A stretch of 64,000 nt of DNA from Salaquimonas sp041736675 (lineage in GTDB: Bacteria > Pseudomonadota > Alphaproteobacteria > Rhizobiales > Rhizobiaceae). The stretch is from assembly GCA_041736675.1 (NCBI GenBank), contig JBGSTD010000009.1, positions 178,321 through 242,320 on the forward strand. Reading direction: 5' to 3'. The position numbers and the translations under genes are program-made. This document shows, piece after piece, positions 43,749-52,042 of the stretch. The notes below the pieces were generated by a model. That model saw nothing but the letters and a program-made list of their open reading frames with translations, did no database searches and was not told where the DNA came from. The number at the start of each line of letters is the position of its first letter. The first letter of the stretch is position 1.

Positions 43749-46120
43749 CAGGACGTTGCCTCTTTTTGCTGTATAGTTGGTATTTCCGGTTCATCCAAAC
43801 GCCCTTGGTGTTCCGGCACTTCCGTTACGCTTTCTTCTGCATGTGATCCTTCATATGTATAATGCGGGATACGAAGACGCATCATGGCTCCCTTGCCACC
43901 TTCCTTAACGGAAGGCGCATCCATAAGTTCAATGGTCCCGCCATGATCTTCCATGATCTTGTGAACGATGGCCAATCCCAACCCGGTTCCCTTCTGGCGT
44001 GTGGTTGTGTATGGCTCCAGCAGTTTTTGTCGGTCTTCGACTGGCAGGCCCTTACCGTTGTCGATTACATCAATGACAATCGTGTCGCGGTTGTGACTTG
44101 TCACAACACGAATTTTTCCTTCGCCTTCGGCCAATTCTTCAGAGGGAAGTGCATCAATTGCTTCACCTGCATTTTTTATGATGTTGATCAGTGCCTGCGA
44201 CATCAGCCGCTCGTCAAATTTGGCAATGTTCTTTTCCGAACCCAGATCAAGTTCGTAAGTGATATGCGGATTGGCAACCTTTTGAGTAAACAAGGCCTCC
44301 TGGATTGTCTTTGACAAATTTCCCAGCGTCATTTCGGGCTTGGGCATTCTCGCAAAGGAAGAGAACTCATCAACCATTCTGCCAATATCGCCAACCTGCC
44401 TGATAATGGTTTCCGTACACTGGTCAAACACTTCGAAATCATCGGTGATATATTTCCTGTAACGCTTCTTGATCCGTTCTGCGGAAAGTTGAATAGGTGT
44501 CAGCGGGTTTTTTATTTCATGGGCAATGCGTCTGGCGATATCCGACCAGGCAGTGCTGCGTTGGGCAACAACCAGGTCCGTAATGTCATCAATCGTAATG
44601 ACAAAGGAATGGTCAGACTGGGCATCCCGCTCCTGCGTAACCTGAACATTGAGTGTCCTTGATTGGCCATCAATTAGGGTGTTGATCTGTTCTCGGTACT
44701 CCGCTTTTCCTGATATGCGGGCGCGTTCCAGTGCCGCCCCCAGTTCCGGGAAAATATCACCAATCTGGTTGTCCGGTTTGACCTGACTGCCTAAAACTGT
44801 TTGTGTGGCCGAATTGGCAATCTTGATCTTGCCATTTTGATCAACGCCGATCACTGATGCGCTGACCCCGGAAAGTACAGCTTCTGTAAAGCGTGCCCGC
44901 TCATCAATATCCCTGTTGGCCTGCAGCAATTGTGAACGTTGCTGTTTCAACTGGCTTGTCATTGTATTGAAAGTGTCACCAAGGTTCTTGAAATCACCTT
45001 CGGTGTGCTTGGTATCCACAAACACATCCAGGTTGCCGTCAGAAACTTCATCTGCCGCGTTGATCAGTCTGCGAATGGGACGCACAAAACGGTCGGCAAC
45101 ACTGATCCCCATCCAGATCGCTGCCAAGAGGATCATAAGTGCCATCGCAAGATAAAGGACTGCAAACGTTAACTGGACAGGTAACCTGCTTTGTTCCAGT
45201 TCATTATATTCGTTGGTATTCTCCTCCATCTGTCGAAGCGAAAGCAAAACATCCTCGCGCAGTGGCCGGATCGTGTAGAGAAAAACATCAGGAATTGCTC
45301 TCATCTTGAGCACAGAACCAACAATGTTAGTTCGGCCTCGGGGAATGAATATAACATCACCTGATTTTGCAGCCTCCAGTGAATCCGGCGGTACAACAGG
45401 CAGCACCACCGCATCACTTGCTTTGGCAGTAATGACCACCTCACCATCTTCACGTAACAACTGGGCACCAACCATGCCCCGGCCCCGTGTCTGCAGGTTC
45501 ATCAATTCTGTGAAACCCTGCCGATCGAGACTATAGAGCCGCCGCGCACGGTCCAATTCATTCGCCATGGAGACCGTTGCATTTACGTGTACGCGCGCGC
45601 TCTCATCGACATAGGCTTGGGCGACGCTGACTGATCCTTCAACAATTTCTTTGGTCCGCAGTTCGAACCAGCGGTCAAGTCCAAGATCGAGCGTCACACT
45701 GGCAACAATCGCAACCATGATGGCTGGTATGGCAGCTACCAGTGCGAAAAGCCCGACGATGCGGATGTGAAGCCGGGCAGCTGCGCGTCCTTTCCGGCGA
45801 GAGCTCAATAACCGCCGTACCTCCATGACAATCAATGAAACGAGAATAAGCGCGAGAAGAGAGTTGGCGAGTAGCGCTGAACGCACAACATTCTCATTGG
45901 GTGCCAATGGAGTAAGCCCAAAGAGGATAAGAAAAGTCAGGAGTCCGGTTAGGAAAAGTGCAATGACCGTAACCAGACCCAGTTTTCGAGTCAGCCCATT
46001 AGCATCCCGACCCTTTTCGTCGGTTGAATCCGAATCGCTGACGGCATTTTGCGAACGTTTCGCTTCCGCCATCGGAACCGGTGTCGAAGCAGTCAACAAT
46101 TCTTGATCGTTTGCTGTCAC
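43748..46120 (-). CDS. ntrY: Sensor histidine kinase NtrY
   Basis: A 790-residue membrane sensor. Hydrophobic helices lie near residues 45-70, 78-100 and 115-140, then a periplasmic part, another helix, HAMP (about 345-400), PAS, and the kinase core with ARRIAHEIKNPLTPIQLSAE as H-box and DNGKGLPVEDRQKLLEPY plus KGTGLGLAIV as ATP lid. GTG at 46120 has GGAG at 46127-46130, six bases away, and is preferred; the frame is open back to 46264. NtrYX responds to nitrogen and redox state and, in Brucella and Rhodobacter, to low oxygen. Confidence 0.95.
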   Translation of the reverse strand: MTANDQELLTASTPVPMAEAKRSQNAVSDSDSTDEKGRDANGLTRKLGLVTVIALFLTGLLTFLILFGLTPLAPNENVVRSALLANSLLALILVSLIVMEVRRLLSSRRKGRAAARLHIRIVGLFALVAAIPAIMVAIVASVTLDLGLDRWFELRTKEIVEGSVSVAQAYVDESARVHVNATVSMANELDRARRLYSLDRQGFTELMNLQTRGRGMVGAQLLREDGEVVITAKASDAVVLPVVPPDSLEAAKSGDVIFIPRGRTNIVGSVLKMRAIPDVFLYTIRPLREDVLLSLRQMEENTNEYNELEQSRLPVQLTFAVLYLAMALMILLAAIWMGISVADRFVRPIRRLINAADEVSDGNLDVFVDTKHTEGDFKNLGDTFNTMTSQLKQQRSQLLQANRDIDERARFTEAVLSGVSASVIGVDQNGKIKIANSATQTVLGSQVKPDNQIGDIFPELGAALERARISGKAEYREQINTLIDGQSRTLNVQVTQERDAQSDHSFVITIDDITDLVVAQRSTAWSDIARRIAHEIKNPLTPIQLSAERIKKRYRKYITDDFEVFDQCTETIIRQVGDIGRMVDEFSSFARMPKPEMTLGNLSKTIQEALFTQKVANPHITYELDLGSEKNIAKFDERLMSQALINIIKNAGEAIDALPSEELAEGEGKIRVVTSHNRDTIVIDVIDNGKGLPVEDRQKLLEPYTTTRQKGTGLGLAIVHKIMEDHGGTIELMDAPSVKEGGKGAMMRLRIPHYTYEGSHAEESVTEVPEHQGRLDEPEIPTIQQKEATS

Positions 46121-46322
46121 AGAATTCTCCAACGCCCGGCCTTTTGCAATTTTCCGCTTCCCTCTCACGAAAATGCTCGTTCGCGACTTCAGCCAAAAAG
46201 CTCGGCTTGGCCAGAAAACATGTAGTTGCATTTCTGCCACTATATTGTGGCAAAAATGAAACACTTCGTCAACGTGAAGCGGGATTTAACGCATATGGAA
46301 AATGAGGCTGAACCCGCGTGGT

Positions 46323-47765
46323 TCAACCCATCTTGTTGAACTTGATTTCCAGTTCCTTGATTTTCTTGCGTAGCGTATTGCGGTTCAAGCCGAGAAGGTC
46401 AGCTGCCTTTATCTGATTGCCTTTTGTATAGGCAAGACTGGCAAGTATCAGGGGAACTTCCATTCTCTTCAAGACTTCTCGGTAAAGTCCGGCGGGAGCA
46501 TTGCCGTCCCTGTAGTTCTGAAAATATTCGCTGAGCCAGTTTTCCGTTGCGAGTGAAATATCGTTTTCCCTTCCCCGCGCTCCATTGGTGGATTGTTCAA
46601 AGTCACCAGAGGACAATTCGTGTCGCACAATCTCACCACTTATCGAATCCTGGGGATAAAGTGCTGCGAGGCGTAGAATGAGATTTTCCAGTTCGCGAAC
46701 ATTCCCAGGCCATGGATAGCGTCGCATGATTTCAATGCCGGCGATTTGTATTGTTTTCTCACCCAGGCCGGATTTGGCATTTATCGTTAAAAAATGATCG
46801 ACCAGATCGGCAATATCCTCACTGCGTTCTCGAAGCGGTGGCAATCTCAAGGGAACAACATTCAACCGGAAAAACAGATCTTCCCGAAACAGGCCTTGAT
46901 TGATCGCTGTTCGCAAATCCTTGTTGGTGGCTGCAACAATGCGAACATCCGTCTTGATCGGCGTTCTTCCTCCGACTGTTGTATATTCTCCCTGCTGCAA
47001 GACGCGCAATAGTCTCGTCTGCGCTTCCATGGGCATGTCACCAATCTCATCGAGAAACAATGTGCCACCCTCGGCCTGTTCGAACCGCCCGGATGAACGG
47101 GAATGCGCACCGGTAAAAGCGCCTTTCTCGTGCCCGAACAACTCGCTTTCGATTAGGTCTTTGGGTATAGCCGCCATGTTGATGGCAACGAATGGACCAT
47201 TCTTTCTTTTGCCGTACTCATGCAGCGCACGCGCGACAAGTTCCTTGCCTGTGCCTGACTCGCCGCTGATCAGCAGGGTAAGATCGGTTTGCATGAGGCG
47301 TGCAAGAATGCGGTATACTTCCTGCATTGCAGGTGAACGCCCAACCAGCGGCATTTCCTGAAACCGCTCATCGCGTTCGGTTTTGCGTGGTCCTGATTTT
47401 GGTTCACTGACTGCCCTGTCTGCAATAGCAATCAATTCCTGAAGGTCGAACGGCTTCGGCAGATATTCGTAAGCGCCACGTTCGGATGCCTTGATAGCTG
47501 TCATGAAAGTATTTTGCGCGCTGATGACGATTACTGGAAGGTCAGGTCTGCTACGTTTCATTTTCGGCAAAAAATCGAATGCGTTGCCATCAGGCATCGA
47601 AACATCGGTAATGACAACATCCCCCTCGCCTTCTGAGACCCAACGCCACAAAGTCGAAATGTTGGATGTCACACGAACCTCAAAACCGGCCCGCATCAGC
47701 GCCTGGTTCAAAACTGTTCTGATGGCAGCATCGTCATCAGCAATCAGCGCCAATCCCTTGCTCAT
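46323..47765 (-). CDS. ntrC: Nitrogen regulation response regulator NtrC
   Basis: A 480-residue sigma-54 activator. Receiver domain with IADDDAAIRTVL and the phospho-Asp in VVITDVSMPDG, AAA+ core with GESGTGKELVARALH, an intact GAFTGAHSRSSG loop and GGTLFLDEIGDMP, then a Fis-type HTH (LGLNRNTLRKKIKELEIK). It turns on nitrogen-assimilation genes when NtrB phosphorylates it. ATG at 47765 overlaps the ntrB stop by four bases. Confidence 0.97.
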   Translation of the reverse strand: MSKGLALIADDDAAIRTVLNQALMRAGFEVRVTSNISTLWRWVSEGEGDVVITDVSMPDGNAFDFLPKMKRSRPDLPVIVISAQNTFMTAIKASERGAYEYLPKPFDLQELIAIADRAVSEPKSGPRKTERDERFQEMPLVGRSPAMQEVYRILARLMQTDLTLLISGESGTGKELVARALHEYGKRKNGPFVAINMAAIPKDLIESELFGHEKGAFTGAHSRSSGRFEQAEGGTLFLDEIGDMPMEAQTRLLRVLQQGEYTTVGGRTPIKTDVRIVAATNKDLRTAINQGLFREDLFFRLNVVPLRLPPLRERSEDIADLVDHFLTINAKSGLGEKTIQIAGIEIMRRYPWPGNVRELENLILRLAALYPQDSISGEIVRHELSSGDFEQSTNGARGRENDISLATENWLSEYFQNYRDGNAPAGLYREVLKRMEVPLILASLAYTKGNQIKAADLLGLNRNTLRKKIKELEIKFNKMG

Positions 47766-48907
47766 TTGATTATTTCCCAATCCTCTTTTGATCTGGCAAC
47801 TTCATCATCGCGATATTTGTAAACCGGCAGCAGAATACGAAAACTTGTACCATTCGAATCGGACTCGCATTCCATCATACCGCCGTGGTCACCCACAATT
47901 TTCGAAACAAGGGCAAGGCCAAGACCCGTTCCATTTGTCTTGGTGGTTACAAAAGGATCAAAGATATGTTCCTTGATATCATCGGGAATGCCTGTGCCAT
48001 TGTCCTTGACGATCAATTCAATGGGTAACGCTATCCGTCCACCAGCACCTGGAATAGACAAATGAATTCCTGGCCGGAACCCGGTTGTGAGGGTAACCTC
48101 AGGCGATTTTACATTCTCTGTGCCTTCCACCGCATTCTTGACGAGATTGAGAAAAACCTGGATCAATTGATCTCGGTTGCCGATAACCGGCGGCAGCGAC
48201 GGGTCATAGAGTTCTGTGAAGCGCACATTCCTGCCAAAACCCGATTCAGCAATTTTCCTCACATGCTCCAGTACCGAATGAATGTTCACCGGGTCTTTTT
48301 CGAGTGGACGCTCATCAGAAAAAACCTCCATCCGGTCAACCAGTTTAACAATCCTGTCGGTCTCATCCTTGATCAACTGCGTCAATGACCGGTCTTCAAG
48401 GTTTCCCGACATCTCAAGCAATTGCGCGGCTCCGCGAATACCCGATAACGGGTTCTTGATCTCATGGGCAAGCATCGAGGCAAGGCCGGTTACCGAGCGG
48501 GCAGCGTTTCTATGTGTCATCTGACGGTCGAGCTTTTCTGCCGCAGATTGCGGATGGAATTGCAGGATTATGTGATCTTCCCGGTCCGGATGAGGTGACG
48601 CGAATACATCAATGATTTTTTCGCGGCCAAGCCGTGGGGATGAAATATCAATCCTGTACTCGTTTATGCTCGCGCCGGCGTCACGTACCTGGTCAATCAG
48701 GGGTGCAATCGGACTGCCAAAAGGCAAAAAGTAGCCTATCTTCTTGCGGCAAATATATGAAACCGAGGACTTGAAGAAAACTTCGCAGGACTGGTTGGCG
48801 TATAAAATTCTGTTATCAGGCGCTAACAGCATCACCGGATGGGCAAGGGCATCAAGGATTGTAGCAAATTCGCTGCTGTCGGGGATCGAAAATCCGTCCT
48901 GGTTCAT
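47762..48907 (-). CDS. ntrB: Nitrogen sensor histidine kinase NtrB
   Basis: A 381-residue cytoplasmic kinase without membrane helices. A PAS domain covers about residues 10-120 (ILDALAHPVMLLAPDNRILY); the H-box is SMLAHEIKNPLSGIRGAAQL and the ATP lid KDNGTGIPDDIKEHIFDPF plus TNGTGLGLALV. It phosphorylates or dephosphorylates NtrC according to PII signalling. It overlaps both dusB upstream and ntrC downstream by four bases, so dusB-ntrB-ntrC form one unit. Confidence 0.97.
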   Translation of the reverse strand: MNQDGFSIPDSSEFATILDALAHPVMLLAPDNRILYANQSCEVFFKSSVSYICRKKIGYFLPFGSPIAPLIDQVRDAGASINEYRIDISSPRLGREKIIDVFASPHPDREDHIILQFHPQSAAEKLDRQMTHRNAARSVTGLASMLAHEIKNPLSGIRGAAQLLEMSGNLEDRSLTQLIKDETDRIVKLVDRMEVFSDERPLEKDPVNIHSVLEHVRKIAESGFGRNVRFTELYDPSLPPVIGNRDQLIQVFLNLVKNAVEGTENVKSPEVTLTTGFRPGIHLSIPGAGGRIALPIELIVKDNGTGIPDDIKEHIFDPFVTTKTNGTGLGLALVSKIVGDHGGMMECESDSNGTSFRILLPVYKYRDDEVARSKEDWEIIK

Positions 48908-49944
48908 GCTGCTTTCCTGCCCGGGCGGTCATTTTGGGAGGCTTGAATTGCGAGTTGTTCGAGCGAGGATAGAACATCTTTGATCTTGTTCGATGTCATG
49001 ATTTCAGTTTTGAGATTTCCTGGAATTTCAAAAGATTGGCGCTCCATCCACCAGCCAACATGTTTTCTGGCACAACGAACACCGTGCTCAGAACCGTAAA
49101 ATTCAACAATTTCCTGATAGTGGTGCAGCAGATCATAACAACCTGCAGAAGCCGACTCTTCGCCTTCCGCAATAATTCCAGGAAGATTCGGTTGGCCATA
49201 ACTTGCTCGGCCGAGCATGACGCCGTCAGCCCCCGATGCGTCCAAAGCAGCAAGCGCATCATCGCAGTCGCTGATGTCGCCATTCACAATGAGTGGCAAA
49301 CTTGTTGCTTCACGCACTGACCTGACTGCGGACCAGTCCGCATTTCCCTTGTAAAATTGGCAGCGTGTGCGGCCATGAACAGTGATGAGCTGAATCCCGA
49401 TGTCTTCTGCCCGCTTGGCGAGTTCCGGTGCATTGATTGACTGATGATCCCAACCCAGCCGCATCTTGAGCGTGACAGGAACCTTTACAGCGGCAACAAC
49501 GGCTTCGATCAGTGTCTGCGCATGATCGAGGTCACGCATCAACGCCGAACCTGAATAACCATGGGTGACACGCCTCGCCGGGCATCCCATATTGATATCA
49601 ATCACGTCGGCACCGTTCGCTTCAGCAAGCCTTGCCGCATGATCCATCCATCTTGCTTGTCTGCCGGCCAGTTGAACTACATGAACCGGCAATCCAGCGC
49701 CTTCGGCCTTCATCTGCATTTCAGCCTGCCCTGTTACCAGCGCTTCGCTCGCTACCATTTCAGATACCACCATCCCTGCCCCGGCATTCCAGGCTGCTCT
49801 GCGGAATGGCACGTCACTGACCCCGGACATGGGTGCCAAGATTACCCGGTTGCGATAAACAACAGAACCCACCACAATTGGCTGGCGTAAGAAGGCATTG
49901 CGATCCTTGGGCGAGGAAACACCGGTTTCTTTGGTTGAAGTCAA
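48904..49944 (-). CDS. dusB: tRNA-dihydrouridine synthase DusB
   Basis: A 346-residue FMN enzyme reducing uridines in the tRNA D-loop. Marks are VILAPMSGVSDVPFRRAAW, the catalytic Cys in INMGCPARRVTHGYSGSALM, LITVHGRTRCQFYKG and GVMLGRASYGQPNL. It is the nifR3 gene that classically leads the ntrBC operon. Start appears to be TTG at 49944 behind AGGC, 127 bases from the divergent ispDF; no better start is seen. Confidence 0.96.
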   Translation of the reverse strand: MTSTKETGVSSPKDRNAFLRQPIVVGSVVYRNRVILAPMSGVSDVPFRRAAWNAGAGMVVSEMVASEALVTGQAEMQMKAEGAGLPVHVVQLAGRQARWMDHAARLAEANGADVIDINMGCPARRVTHGYSGSALMRDLDHAQTLIEAVVAAVKVPVTLKMRLGWDHQSINAPELAKRAEDIGIQLITVHGRTRCQFYKGNADWSAVRSVREATSLPLIVNGDISDCDDALAALDASGADGVMLGRASYGQPNLPGIIAEGEESASAGCYDLLHHYQEIVEFYGSEHGVRCARKHVGWWMERQSFEIPGNLKTEIMTSNKIKDVLSSLEQLAIQASQNDRPGRKAA

Positions 49945-50070
49945 GATTTTGCCTATAATTTAATCGACGCGTACCCTTGATTATTTTATAGCCATATTGT
50001 TTTTGACTTACAACGGTTGAATTACAAGAAAAGGCCGAATACTGATTGCTGACACATTTAAACGGCAAGC

Positions 50071-51294
50071 ATGGCAAAAATGAATCAGCAAACGGGCAAC
50101 CAGGGTTTCAATGCAGTAATTCTGGTCGCTGCAGGTCGCGGCACGCGAATGGGGCAGCTTTTGGACGGCCCCAAGCAATATCAGCTCATTCATGGCATAT
50201 CTGTCCTTCAGCATGCCATCAACGCTTTTGTTGATGTTCCGGATATTGATCATGTTCAGGTTGTTATCCATGCTGATGATATGAACCTTTATCAAGCTGC
50301 AGTTCTGGATCATCCAAAACTTCTCCCCCCGGTTATCGGGGGCAGCACCCGTCAGCAAAGTGCGCAGGCAGGCTTGAAGGCACTCATGCAGTTAGATATC
50401 GGCAAGATACTGATCCACGACGCGGCACGTCCTTTTGTCGACTCCAGATTGATTGAACGCTGTCTCAGTGCCATCGCGCCGGGTACCTGTATTGTTCCAG
50501 CCATCAAAGTGGCGGAAACCGTAAAACGCGCAAAAATGGATCCTCAAGGGTTGTTGGTCGAGGAGACAGTTCCGCGTGACAATCTCTACCTTGCGCAAAC
50601 ACCACAGGGTTTTGTGTATTCTGAAATACTGGCTGCACATACAAATGCACATCAACAGCGTCGACATGATTTCACAGATGATGCTGCCGTTGGTGAACAT
50701 TACGGTCAAACTGTTAGATTGGTCGAAGGAAACCGAAACAACCGAAAAATCACGACTTTTGAAGATTTGGAACAGGCAAACATGATCAGAAATTCATTTC
50801 ATGAGGCGGCAGTCCCCGATATCCGCACTGGAAACGGATATGACGTCCACCGGTTGATCGACGGTGATGGTATTGTGCTTTGCGGCATTCACATCAAACA
50901 TGACAAGAAACTCGATGGTCACTCGGATGCGGATGTTGGTCTTCATGCCATCACCGATGCATTGCTAGGAACAATCGCCGATGGTGACATTGGCAGCCAC
51001 TTCCCGCCTTCAGATCCTAGGTGGAAGGGAGCTTCATCAGACCGCTTTCTGGCACATGCCTGCATGCTTGTCCGCGCCAAAGGTGGCGTTATCACGCATT
51101 TGGATATAACCTTGATTTGTGAAGAGCCGAAGATCGGACCCCACAGGGATTTCATGCGGGCAAAGATTGCAGAAATCTGCGACGTCAATCCTGACCAGGT
51201 TGCGGTCAAGGCAACGACGAATGAGCGGATTGGTTTTATCGGCAGGAATGAAGGCATTGCAGCGATCGCAACGGCAACGGTGGTAGTTAGATGA
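50071..51294 (+). CDS. ispDF: Bifunctional IspD/IspF, MEP pathway
   Basis: A 407-residue fusion. Residues 1-240 are the CDP-ME synthase IspD (NAVILVAAGRGTRMG, HDAARPFVDSRLIE, DDAAVGEHYGQ). Residues 250-407 are the MECDP synthase IspF (GNGYDVHRLIDGDG, DGHSDADVGLHAITDALLG, KATTNERIGFIGRNEGIAA). Fusion of these steps is usual in alphaproteobacteria. It makes isoprenoid precursors in the cytoplasm. ATG at 50071 or 50080 both possible. It overlaps the following cinA-type gene by four bases. Confidence 0.97.
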   Translation: MAKMNQQTGNQGFNAVILVAAGRGTRMGQLLDGPKQYQLIHGISVLQHAINAFVDVPDIDHVQVVIHADDMNLYQAAVLDHPKLLPPVIGGSTRQQSAQAGLKALMQLDIGKILIHDAARPFVDSRLIERCLSAIAPGTCIVPAIKVAETVKRAKMDPQGLLVEETVPRDNLYLAQTPQGFVYSEILAAHTNAHQQRRHDFTDDAAVGEHYGQTVRLVEGNRNNRKITTFEDLEQANMIRNSFHEAAVPDIRTGNGYDVHRLIDGDGIVLCGIHIKHDKKLDGHSDADVGLHAITDALLGTIADGDIGSHFPPSDPRWKGASSDRFLAHACMLVRAKGGVITHLDITLICEEPKIGPHRDFMRAKIAEICDVNPDQVAVKATTNERIGFIGRNEGIAAIATATVVVR

Positions 51295-51836
51295 AAATCA
51301 GTGACGAATTGGTTGAAACTGCCCGCTATGTGCTCGGTGTCTTCCGTGAAAAGAAAGCAAAAATTTCGACAGCTGAATCGTGCACCGGAGGCATGATTTC
51401 AGCCCTGCTGACCAGCATTCCGGGCTCCTCAGATGTTTTTGACCGGGGCTTCGTAACCTACTCCAATCAGGCAAAGACCGAAATGCTCGGCGTGCCGGCC
51501 GATTTGCTGGCGCAGTTCGGGGCAGTCTCGGCGGAAGTGGCCATGGCCATGGCGCAGGGAATACTTGATCATTCGACCGCAACTCACGGTGTTTCTGTAA
51601 CAGGCATCGCAGGTCCCGGTGGCGGCTCGGAAGAAAAGCCGGTTGGTTTGGTCTATGTCTCTATTGCCGGCCCCCTCGGGCTGTTTGTTGAAGAATTGCG
51701 TTTGGGCGATATCGGACGGGATGAAATTCGTGGGCAAACCGTGCAGGCAGCCCTTGAAATGCTGGTCGCATTTGGATTTGATGATGATGATGACCTGCTT
51801 GAAACTGACGACAACCCGGAAAATCCATTAAATTGA
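51291..51836 (+). CDS. CinA C-terminal domain protein (nicotinamide-nucleotide amidase, PncC)
   Basis: A 181-residue protein with only the CinA C-terminal domain: STAESCTGGMISALLTSIPG, FVTYSNQAKTEMLGV, VTGIAGPGGGSEEKPVGLVYV. It deamidates nicotinamide mononucleotide to recycle NAD. The last 17 residues are very acidic (FDDDDDLLETDDNPEN), an unusual end of unknown use. It starts in the ispDF stop (ATGA). A bidirectional terminator follows about 150 bases on. Confidence 0.95.
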   Translation: MKISDELVETARYVLGVFREKKAKISTAESCTGGMISALLTSIPGSSDVFDRGFVTYSNQAKTEMLGVPADLLAQFGAVSAEVAMAMAQGILDHSTATHGVSVTGIAGPGGGSEEKPVGLVYVSIAGPLGLFVEELRLGDIGRDEIRGQTVQAALEMLVAFGFDDDDDLLETDDNPENPLN

Positions 51837-51982
51837 TTCGGGCCTTATGGACAAAGGTTGTGCCGAAAATCACATTTTTTGGCATTGCATTGTGCTTGAT
51901 CCAGTATCACGGCAATCGGTAAACCGATACTTTACTGCCTTTGGGTTCACCCTGTGAAAATTTGAATGAGAACTAAGAAAAC

Positions 51983-52015
51983 AAAAAACCCGGCTCGATT
52001 TTGTGTCCGGGTTTT
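51983..52015. terminator. Bidirectional Rho-independent terminator
   Basis: AAAACCCGG (51985-51993) and CCGGGTTTT (52007-52015) form a 9-bp stem with a 13-base loop and A/T runs on both sides. It separates the convergent cinA-type and spermidine-synthase-like genes. Confidence 0.85.
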
Positions 52016-52042
52016 ATTGGTCGTTCTATTATCAGTGCAGAT

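Noticed and set aside
46121..46264. N-terminal extension of NtrY to 46264
   Set aside because: No ribosome site; GTG at 46120 with GGAG at proper spacing is better, and the extra residues are not membrane-sensor-like.
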